Below, piece after piece: positions 14,725 to 21,287 of a stretch of DNA of 21,287 nucleotides. The position numbers and the translations under genes were made by a program. The notes under the pieces are model-generated. The model was not told where the DNA came from, made no database searches, and saw only the letters and a list, made by a program, of their open reading frames with translations. Within the stretch, counting starts at the first letter, position 1; each line of letters starts with the position of its first letter. The DNA comes from DATBWZ01 sp036514535 (GTDB lineage Bacteria; JAMCPX01; DATBWZ01), in the NCBI GenBank assembly GCA_036514535.1, contig DATBWZ010000016.1:1-21287 (forward strand). Direction: 5' to 3'.

Positions 14725-15981
14725 CTATATAAGTTCCTTTTTTTCGGAAGTCACCACCTGAGCAAGGGTGTCAGACAGCCTTTGTTCAAGTATATTTTTT
14801 GTAACCCTGAGAACATTTGGATAAAGACCTGCAATCTCATCAAAATCGCCCTTATTTAACTGCATCAACCTGCATTCTTTAACCGCGGTTACAGTAGCTG
14901 TTCTAACTTCACCAGTCACAACCGATATTTCGCCGAACACATCTCCTTCTTTAAGAGTAGCAAGGACGATCTTTTTGCCCCCTTTATATGTCCATACTTC
15001 CACCTTCCCGCTTACAATTACAAACATGCTTCCGCCTGGGTCTCCTTCTTTTATTATATGATTGCCTGCTTTCCCTATCTTTAATTGGAATTTCGGCAAG
15101 AATTTTTCCCTCTCTATATATGGAAGATCCCTGAATACCGGAGTTACACCCAGTATAGTATCAAGCACCCGCTTCTTGTAAAATTCCACAAGGGCATTGC
15201 TCACCCCGGGAAATTTTCCAATAAGCAATTCAATATCATCCCTGGTAAGTTCCAAAAGATGGGCTTCTTCCGATGCAATAGCTGAGAAATTCCTGACTGA
15301 ATTGGCAAAATATCCAAACTCCCCGAAAAAGTCCCCAGTATTTATCACCCTCAATAAAACCTGTTTGCCTGCTGAATCCCTTTTATATATATTCACCTTA
15401 CCCGAACCTATCAGATATATGGAATCTCCACTGTCTCCCTCTTTAAAAATTATACTCTGGGCATAAAATACGCGAGATTTCATCTCATTCACTATTGCAA
15501 TAAATTCATCCTCTGCCAAGTCAGAAAAAAGAGGGAATTTAGGCAATGGCGCAACAGCCGGTTCATCTGCACTCCCAATTTCTATATCTTCAACATCTTC
15601 TTTTATCTCCGCCGTCGAAATTTCTGCTTTTTCATCCGGCACTTCCACTTCCAATGTTTTCTTTGCCTTCTGGGCATAAAAGTGTGCAAGAGATTTTTGT
15701 GTTTCTTTATGACCCGGATCAATCTCAAGTATCCTTTTGTTTGCTGCGATTGCCTGAATCAAAAAGCCTTTATTAGCGTACTCGCTGGCTATTTCACTGT
15801 AAAGAACTTTAGCCTGCATTTTTTCTCCTGATTTCAAATAGATATCTGCAAGTTTTGATTTCACTGCAAGATCCGTCCTATTTAAACTCATATATCTTTT
15901 TAATTCAAATGTTGCCCTTGATAAATCCCCCTTATCCACAAGGTCTTTTACAGTTTTTATAATTTTTTCTCTATCTTCCAT
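14725..15981 (-). CDS. TPR protein with two cNMP-binding domains (receptor A)
   Basis: A 418-residue soluble protein. TPR-like helical repeats occupy about 1-108 (ending in AIAANKRILEIDPGHKETQK), then an acidic low-complexity linker (110-142) and two cNMP-binding domains at about 150-265 and 282-400. The second domain has a canonical phosphate cassette, FGEISVVTGEVRTATV (E351, R360). The first reads FGEFGYFANSVRNFSA: E221 and R230 are in place, but the following T/S-A is replaced by N-F. There is no DNA-binding or catalytic domain, so it probably relays cAMP to a partner through the TPRs. It is a paralogue of the next upstream gene with the same layout and linker motif (LIEFYKxRVLDTI). It starts 18 bases after that gene's stop. 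Confidence 0.92.
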   Translation of the reverse strand: MEDREKIIKTVKDLVDKGDLSRATFELKRYMSLNRTDLAVKSKLADIYLKSGEKMQAKVLYSEIASEYANKGFLIQAIAANKRILEIDPGHKETQKSLAHFYAQKAKKTLEVEVPDEKAEISTAEIKEDVEDIEIGSADEPAVAPLPKFPLFSDLAEDEFIAIVNEMKSRVFYAQSIIFKEGDSGDSIYLIGSGKVNIYKRDSAGKQVLLRVINTGDFFGEFGYFANSVRNFSAIASEEAHLLELTRDDIELLIGKFPGVSNALVEFYKKRVLDTILGVTPVFRDLPYIEREKFLPKFQLKIGKAGNHIIKEGDPGGSMFVIVSGKVEVWTYKGGKKIVLATLKEGDVFGEISVVTGEVRTATVTAVKECRLMQLNKGDFDEIAGLYPNVLRVTKNILEQRLSDTLAQVVTSEKKELI

Positions 15982-15999
15982 CTTTTCGCCAAATACTAT

Positions 16000-17238
16000 T
16001 TAAATTTTTACCGTATCATTTTCATGCTCATAAAAGAGCATAATGGATCCTATTGCTGATTCTGCCCTTTTTTCAATGTGATCCTTTAATGTCCTCCTGA
16101 GAAACGGATATTCATCCAGCATCCATTTGAAGTTTTCCTGAGAAAGTTTCATCAGACGGACATCGTTCTCAGCCACAACACTTGCCGTAGCGGGAACCAT
16201 CATAAACAAGGAAACTTCGCCGAAAAAATCCCCTTCTTTCAGTTGAGATAGAAGCACATCCCTGCCATCATAAGCCTTCGTAATTACATTAACAGTTCCG
16301 TCTTTAATCAGATATAATGCGCCGCCCTGCTTTTTTTCCTCTATTATTATGTTCCCTGCCGGGATTACATTCAATTCAAATCTTGATATTAACTTTCTTC
16401 TCTGCTGTGGCTGCAACGATTTAAATATGGGAACAATTGCTACAATAGTATCAAGGACCCGCATTTTGTAAAACTCAATCAGAGATTCGGTAATTTTGGG
16501 AAACAGCTCGCAGACCGATTCCAGTTCAGATCTTCCCATTTCTATAATCTCAGTTTCTACTGTTGCTATAACACTTGCCTGTCTTACTGTCTTGGAAAAA
16601 TAAGCCAATTCGCCGAAAAAATCCCCATCGCTAAGGGTGTTTAACCATAGAGGTTCTCCCCTGTATCCTTTTTTGAAAATTCCCACCTCTCCGGATACTA
16701 TAAAAAAAATGGAATCGCCCGGGCTTCCTTCTTCAACTATAACCTCGTTTTTAACAAAAGACCTTTTCTTTGATACTCTGATGAGCTCATTAAATTCGCT
16801 TTCGTCAAGATCCGAAAAAAGTGGTATTGATAGCAGAGATCTTCCCGTATCTTTTTTTGCGGTTTCTCCTTCTATATTCCCTTTTTTCGTTTCTGCTGTT
16901 TTTATGAGCGGCGCTTTGATACGGGATTCTCTCAATATGCTAATGGCCTTCAGGATATCCTTCTGGTCAGATTTTAACTGGAGGGCATTTTCATACATCC
17001 GGATTGCCTGTTCTTTATCATTAGCCTTTTCAAACAACCTGCCTGCGCGGGCAAACTCCTGCGCAGCCTTGTCAGTTTCATTAAGGTTCTGATACACTAT
17101 GGCGATATCTGCATGAACATCCGGAAGTCCAGCTTCAAGAACTTTGAGTTTTTGGTACTCAACAAGCGCCTTATCCCACTGGGACTCTTTGATGAACAGT
17201 TGAGCATCTTCTCTTATTTTCTCTTTATCCAGCGCCAT
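16000..17238 (-). CDS. TPR protein with two cNMP-binding domains, second pocket degenerate (receptor B)
   Basis: A 412-residue paralogue of receptor A. TPR-like repeats lie at about 1-100 (ALVEYQKLKVLEAGLPDVHA, AIRMYENALQLKSD), then a lysine-rich linker and cNMP domains at about 138-255 and 271-385. The first cassette is FGELAYFSKTVRQASV with E210 and R219, a near-standard pocket. The second is FGEVSLFMMVPATASV: the glutamate is kept (E341), but the arginine that binds the cyclic phosphate is alanine (A350). I read this directly from the codons. The second domain is therefore probably unable to bind cAMP in the usual way, and may be structural or bind another ligand. It starts 6 bases after the cyclase stop, with only a weak ribosome binding site. 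Confidence 0.92.
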   Translation of the reverse strand: MALDKEKIREDAQLFIKESQWDKALVEYQKLKVLEAGLPDVHADIAIVYQNLNETDKAAQEFARAGRLFEKANDKEQAIRMYENALQLKSDQKDILKAISILRESRIKAPLIKTAETKKGNIEGETAKKDTGRSLLSIPLFSDLDESEFNELIRVSKKRSFVKNEVIVEEGSPGDSIFFIVSGEVGIFKKGYRGEPLWLNTLSDGDFFGELAYFSKTVRQASVIATVETEIIEMGRSELESVCELFPKITESLIEFYKMRVLDTIVAIVPIFKSLQPQQRRKLISRFELNVIPAGNIIIEEKKQGGALYLIKDGTVNVITKAYDGRDVLLSQLKEGDFFGEVSLFMMVPATASVVAENDVRLMKLSQENFKWMLDEYPFLRRTLKDHIEKRAESAIGSIMLFYEHENDTVKI

Positions 17239-17244
17239 AAAATC

Positions 17245-19635
17245 TTACTTTTCTGAAATATCCAGTATCGGTTCCCATTCAGAACCAGGGGCATTTTCTT
17301 TCAACAATCTGCATCTCTTAACAAAGAATGCTGCAGGTCCATCTCCGGCTCTGAGGCTCAGAACCATCTCAAAAGCTGATATAGCATCCTGCCATTTCCT
17401 TTCCCTGTAAAACTTAAGTCCACTCTCATAATAAGTTATCCATTCCGGACTGTTTCCCATATTCAGGTCCACAAGTTCGTACACCCTTACAGGAGTGGCT
17501 TTTCCCTTAACACGGACAAGATCTATCTCCCTGCAAATAAAATTATTCCCTGTTTTTGCATAAGTATGTTCGCTGATAATTATGGAGGTACCGTAGATCT
17601 TGTTGATCCCTTCCAGCCTTGATGCAAGATTTACAGCATCTCCAATTACGGTGTAATCAAAAAGGTCTTTTGACCCCATATTACCAATATGCATAAATCC
17701 TGTATTTATTCCCACTCCAATATCAAAGAGCGGCTTTTTTTCATACCGCCACTTATTGTGGAGTTTCTTTAATTCTGCAAGCATACCGAGTGCGGTATTG
17801 CATGCATGGACAGCATGTTTTTCATTGTAGATCGGCGCACCGAAAACAGCCATTATTGCATCTCCCATATATTTATTAAGCAATCCTCCGTTATTGAATA
17901 CAACATTGGTCATGGGGGTTAAATATTCGTTCAGTATACTTACCACGGTCTCCGGTGTCAACCCTTCGGAAAGGCTTGTAAATCCGCGTATGTCTGAAAA
18001 CATCACACTTAATTCCTTTTTTTCACCGCCGAGCCGGAGTTGAGAGGGATCTTTAAGAATTTCGTCTACCAAGTTTGGACTGAGGTAATGCTGAAATGCG
18101 TGTTTGTACTCCTTTCTGGTCTTTTCTTCTGTCATATATTTGAATATAACCATTGCAAAAGAGACAGTGATTATCTCAAGGTTCGGGTAGATAAAACTGA
18201 GCCAGACTCCCCCTACCTTAAAAATAAACCAGTCAAGAAAATAATACATGACAACAAAACCAATTAAAAAAACAGGAATAATGTTTGCCCTGATTCCCGG
18301 GAATAAAAGCCCAAGCATAAGTCCCAGCATAATTATTATGCACAGATCAAATATTACACCCCAGCTGGGTTTAACAAGAAACTCCTTGTTCAGGATGTTG
18401 CTGAGAACAGAGGCATGGATCTCAACTCCGGGAAATAGATTATCATACGGAGTGGGCCTGATATCATATATACCTATTGCTGTTGTTCCAAAAAACACTA
18501 TCTTATTTTTGAATGCATCGGGAGGAAAGGAATTATTCAGAACATCAATTGCGCTGTAATATTTAAAACCCTGGGTATTTTTTTCTGCCGACAAATCCTT
18601 TTGCGATTTACCATAAAAATTAACAAGCATTCTTCCCATTTCATCAGCAGGTATAAATGACCTTCCGACAGATATGTTCTTTATTCCCATGTTGTCAATA
18701 TGCAATACGATCGGAGAATCAAAATAGATGCCGGCTGCCTCAAGCGGGAGCGAAGGATAAAAATCCCCGTTAAAGGAGGCAACAAGATTCGCCCACCGGT
18801 AGGCTCCATCCGCATCAGGCTCTGCGTTAAAAAATCCAAAATGCGATGACGCATCGGTTATTGCCGGTATATTATTAACCACACTTTTATACTCCGGAAC
18901 GCTTATCACATCAGCGTTTTTCGCTATTTTTTTGATAATTTTTATTTTTGAAAGAGCCAGCGAATTCAAAAACGTCTCATCTTCGGTAAAATCCGGTCCA
19001 TTATCCCTTTTAAAATAATATCCCAGAACAACATTTCTATAAGGTTTTAGCACACCTGCAAGATAGTCGTCCGTTTCGGATCTGGAAATGCTGTTGACAA
19101 GGTATTCCCTGTATTCTTTTAATGATCTGGGAACATTTAACAGACCAGAAAGTTTCAAAAGATCCTCATCACTAAAATCCAGACGATACTTGAGCGAAGT
19201 AATTATTTTTATTGCCTTGTTCAGTTCTGCCTCGGGAATCTCTGTTTCCCGGAGATTGAACAATTCAAGTTTCTGGAGAGCATCTTCAAGCCCTGTTTTC
19301 GCCTCCATGCCTGTTTTGTCAGGCTCAGCAAAAACCATATCAAAAACTATTACCTTAGCTTCTGCATTGTTAATAATTTTTATAATATCTGCTATCCTTG
19401 CCCTTGACCACGGCCATCTGCCCAGTAGTGGCGAACCCAGGCTTTTCTCATCAACGGCAACTATCGCAATATCCTTAGAAGGCAACCGGCTTCCTCTTAA
19501 TTGCATTCTCAGGTCGTATGTTTTTAATTCAATCAACTGCAGGACATCAGGATTTATAAACATAATAATAAGAACAATTATAGTAACAAAAACGGACAGC
19601 ATAAATCCTCGTTTTGAAAGGGAAAGTTTTAGCAT
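17245..19635 (-). CDS. CHASE2-domain class III adenylate cyclase
   Basis: A 796-residue membrane protein. One N-terminal segment (about 11-28) is followed by an extracytoplasmic CHASE2 sensor (about 35-425: AIVAVDEKSL, GRWPWSRARIADII, VVFFGTTAIG-like block, PGVEIHASVL) and three membrane segments (about 427-500). The class III cyclase domain is at 535-725 and a short TPR-like tail at about 730-775. Catalytic residues are complete: metal aspartates D548 (FSDIRGF) and D592 (MGDA), adenine-selecting K588 and T662 (the Lys/Thr pair of bacterial adenylate cyclases), and transition-state N669 and R673. It makes cAMP in response to an unknown external cue. Its start lies 3 bases after the ymdB stop, with AGGA 8 bases upstream. 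The two cNMP receptors follow immediately. Confidence 0.95.
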   Translation of the reverse strand: MLKLSLSKRGFMLSVFVTIIVLIIMFINPDVLQLIELKTYDLRMQLRGSRLPSKDIAIVAVDEKSLGSPLLGRWPWSRARIADIIKIINNAEAKVIVFDMVFAEPDKTGMEAKTGLEDALQKLELFNLRETEIPEAELNKAIKIITSLKYRLDFSDEDLLKLSGLLNVPRSLKEYREYLVNSISRSETDDYLAGVLKPYRNVVLGYYFKRDNGPDFTEDETFLNSLALSKIKIIKKIAKNADVISVPEYKSVVNNIPAITDASSHFGFFNAEPDADGAYRWANLVASFNGDFYPSLPLEAAGIYFDSPIVLHIDNMGIKNISVGRSFIPADEMGRMLVNFYGKSQKDLSAEKNTQGFKYYSAIDVLNNSFPPDAFKNKIVFFGTTAIGIYDIRPTPYDNLFPGVEIHASVLSNILNKEFLVKPSWGVIFDLCIIIMLGLMLGLLFPGIRANIIPVFLIGFVVMYYFLDWFIFKVGGVWLSFIYPNLEIITVSFAMVIFKYMTEEKTRKEYKHAFQHYLSPNLVDEILKDPSQLRLGGEKKELSVMFSDIRGFTSLSEGLTPETVVSILNEYLTPMTNVVFNNGGLLNKYMGDAIMAVFGAPIYNEKHAVHACNTALGMLAELKKLHNKWRYEKKPLFDIGVGINTGFMHIGNMGSKDLFDYTVIGDAVNLASRLEGINKIYGTSIIISEHTYAKTGNNFICREIDLVRVKGKATPVRVYELVDLNMGNSPEWITYYESGLKFYRERKWQDAISAFEMVLSLRAGDGPAAFFVKRCRLLKENAPGSEWEPILDISEK

Positions 19636-19638
19636 TTA

Positions 19639-20433
19639 TTATTCCTGAAGATCCTCAAGTTTTCGTCTCACCCTCTCAATAGAAAGCCCTTTTCCTGTCT
19701 CATCATCAATATCAACAATCACCCCCTGTAATTCAATGTTTTCTTTAGCAACCTCAAATCTGCTTGGGATAAAGGTAAGAAACCTTGAAATTGCCTGCTC
19801 CCTTTTCATACCTATAACAGAATCAAGCGATCCTGTCATTCCTGCATCGGTAATGTATGCAGTACCAAGGGGCAAAATCCTTTCATCCGCAGTCTGGACA
19901 TGAGTATGAGTGCCGATCACAGCGCTCACCCTTCCCTGAAGATACCAGCCCATGGCTATCTTCTCTGATGTTGCCTCAGCATGAAAATCCAAAATCATTA
20001 TTTTTGCATCATGCTTTAATTTTTCAATAAGCATGTCCGCAGTCCTGAAAGGGCAGTCAATAGGGGACATAAAAACCCTGCCCATAAGATTAAATATTAT
20101 ACACTTTGTCCCTGCGGAAGTAGTAAATGTTGTATATGTAAATCCCGGCGCATCGGGAGGATAGTTCGCCGGTCTCAATAGCCTTGACTCTTTAAATATA
20201 AACCCAAGTATCTCTTTTTTATCCCAAATATGGTTTCCAGAGGTAAGAATATGGATACCGGAAGAAAAGAGTTCATCCATAGTCTTTTGCGTTAAACCAA
20301 AACCTCCGGAAGCGTTTTCACAGTTGGCGATAACAAGGTCAATTTTTTTCCCCCTTACCAGTCCGGGAAGAAGTTTTTTTACAACAGCTCTTCCGGCAGA
20401 GCCTATAATATCACTGATGAGCAACACCTTCAT
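19639..20433 (-). CDS. ymdB: YmdB-type metallophosphoesterase (TIGR00282 family)
   Basis: A 264-residue cytosolic dinuclear phosphoesterase. Metal-site motifs are D8 (SDIIG), N37-E39-N40 (NCENASGGFG), N67-H68 (SGNHIWDKKE), H151 (DFHAEATSEK) and H176/H178 (GTHTHVQTAD). B. subtilis YmdB and Deinococcus DR1281 in this family hydrolyse 2',3'- and 3',5'-cyclic nucleotides. The gene follows rny with an ATGA overlap, the same order as in B. subtilis. Because an adenylate cyclase gene follows 3 bases after it, the enzyme may act on cAMP, or on the 2',3'-cyclic ends produced in RNA decay. The sequence does not decide which. The start is fixed by the overlap and by the conserved MKVLLISDIIG. Confidence 0.92.
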   Translation of the reverse strand: MKVLLISDIIGSAGRAVVKKLLPGLVRGKKIDLVIANCENASGGFGLTQKTMDELFSSGIHILTSGNHIWDKKEILGFIFKESRLLRPANYPPDAPGFTYTTFTTSAGTKCIIFNLMGRVFMSPIDCPFRTADMLIEKLKHDAKIMILDFHAEATSEKIAMGWYLQGRVSAVIGTHTHVQTADERILPLGTAYITDAGMTGSLDSVIGMKREQAISRFLTFIPSRFEVAKENIELQGVIVDIDDETGKGLSIERVRRKLEDLQE

Positions 20434-21287
20434 TTCGCATACTCCACTGATCTTAACTCCCTTATGACTGTAACCTTGATCTGTCCCGGGTAAGCGACCT
20501 CTGCTTCAATTTTTTTAGCTATTTCCCTGGAAACAAGCCCAATTCCATCGTCCTTAATCTTATCAGGCATAACTATAACCCGCAGTTCCCTTCCTGCTTG
20601 TATAGCATAACATTTATCAATGCCTGGAATAGCTTTCGCAATTCTTTCCATGTCATTAAGCCTCTTAACATAGGTTTCCCAAATCTCCTTGCGCACACCT
20701 GGCCTCGCAGCGGAAAGAGTATCCGATGCCTGAATGAGCACAGCGAGAATATTGCTCGGCGAATCGTTGTGGTGTTCTGCAATTGCTTCAACAATACGCT
20801 GGGACTCGCCGTATTTCTTGGCAAGCTCCCCACCTATTGAAGCATGCGTTCCTTCTATTTCGTGGTCAACCGATTTTCCAATATCGTGCAGCAGAGCCGC
20901 TCGTTTCGCCTGCTTAATGTTTAATCCCAATTCGGATGCCATTATCCCGCAGATAAAGGCAACCTCCATTGAATGCGCATAAACATTCTGGGAATAACTG
21001 CTGCGGTATCTCAACCTACCGAGCAATCTTATTATTTCCGGATGGATACCGTGAAGTCCAAGATCAAAAACAGCACGCTCTCCGGCTTCCTTTATAGTTT
21101 TCTCAACCTCTTTTGAAGTCTTCTCAACTACTTCCTCAATCCTTCCAGGATGTATGCGGCCATCTGAAATCAGTTTCTCAAGGGCTAATCTTGCTATCTC
21201 TCTTCTCTGGGGGTCAAAAGAAGATATTATTACCGCTTCCGGAGTATCATCAACTATGATATCCACTCCTGTTGCCGTTTCAATGGA
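20430..21287 (-). CDS. rny: Ribonuclease Y, C-terminal part (5' end beyond right edge)
   Basis: The frame is open to the right edge, giving 285 residues of the C-terminal half. It begins inside the KH domain (SIETATGVDIIVDDTPEAV), continues through SSFDPQRREIARLALEKLISDGRIHP, and contains the HD domain with the metal pair in LLHDIGKSVDHEIEGTH and EAIAEHHND. It ends in the standard RNase Y tail (VAYPGQIKVTVIRE). The apparent internal start at 21266 is a GTG valine codon within the KH domain, not the true start. The missing N-terminus should carry a membrane anchor and coiled coil. RNase Y is a membrane-bound endoribonuclease that starts mRNA decay. The stop overlaps the ymdB ATG as ATGA. The operon promoter lies outside the window. 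Confidence 0.95.
   Translation of the reverse strand, partial: SIETATGVDIIVDDTPEAVIISSFDPQRREIARLALEKLISDGRIHPGRIEEVVEKTSKEVEKTIKEAGERAVFDLGLHGIHPEIIRLLGRLRYRSSYSQNVYAHSMEVAFICGIMASELGLNIKQAKRAALLHDIGKSVDHEIEGTHASIGGELAKKYGESQRIVEAIAEHHNDSPSNILAVLIQASDTLSAARPGVRKEIWETYVKRLNDMERIAKAIPGIDKCYAIQAGRELRVIVMPDKIKDDGIGLVSREIAKKIEAEVAYPGQIKVTVIRELRSVEYAK

Noticed and set aside
19088..19648. Plus-strand open frame of 186 codons
   Set aside because: Antisense to the CHASE2 cyclase N-terminus, with serine- and arginine-rich translation typical of shadows.

Overview
The window is a gene-dense stretch (17 protein genes, no gap over about 180 bases, no RNA gene, CRISPR array or insertion sequence seen) from a low-to-moderate GC bacterium using the standard code. 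RNase Y followed by YmdB, a DUF1178 protein, an HlyD/ABC-2 efflux operon, an MMPL-type RND protein and a CHASE2 adenylate cyclase together suggest a Gram-negative of the deltaproteobacterial/Nitrospirota type or a related candidate phylum. This placement is inference. All genes except one (DUF1178) lie on the minus strand, so operons read from right to left.

Right half (21287 down to 9689): one unbroken co-directional run of ten genes with overlaps or gaps of 33 bases or less. In transcription order these are RNase Y (5' end cut by the window edge), YmdB-type phosphodiesterase, CHASE2 adenylate cyclase, two paralogous TPR + double cNMP-binding proteins, a GAF-GAF-HD-GYP protein, a Crp/Fnr-like protein, a metallo-beta-lactamase-fold protein resembling class II cAMP phosphodiesterases, acetyl-CoA carboxylase beta subunit (accD) and an acyl-CoA dehydrogenase. 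Synthesis, sensing and probable breakdown of cAMP are encoded together, with a c-di-GMP-type hydrolase and RNA-turnover enzymes in the same run. This is the most interesting part of the window. Several members carry changes at signature positions: the second cNMP pocket of one receptor lacks its arginine, the Crp-like recognition helix lacks R-E-x-x-x-R, and the HD-GYP motif reads HQE/NG.

Middle (9628 down to 4311): three separately promoted minus-strand genes. They are a rubrerythrin/ferritin-like diiron protein, an aldehyde dehydrogenase behind a textbook TTGACA-N17-TATAAT promoter with two palindromes upstream, and a large MMPL/RND-type membrane protein.

Left part (3844 down to 1): a TetR-family regulator heads an efflux operon of HlyD-type adaptor, single-domain ABC ATPase and two ABC-2 permeases (the second cut by the left edge), arranged like E. 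coli cecR-ybhGFSR. The TetR promoter is covered by a regular array of TTGAAT half-sites with a 19-bp period, a probable autoregulatory operator. Diverging from it is the DUF1178 zinc-ribbon gene, which may be translated from a leaderless mRNA.
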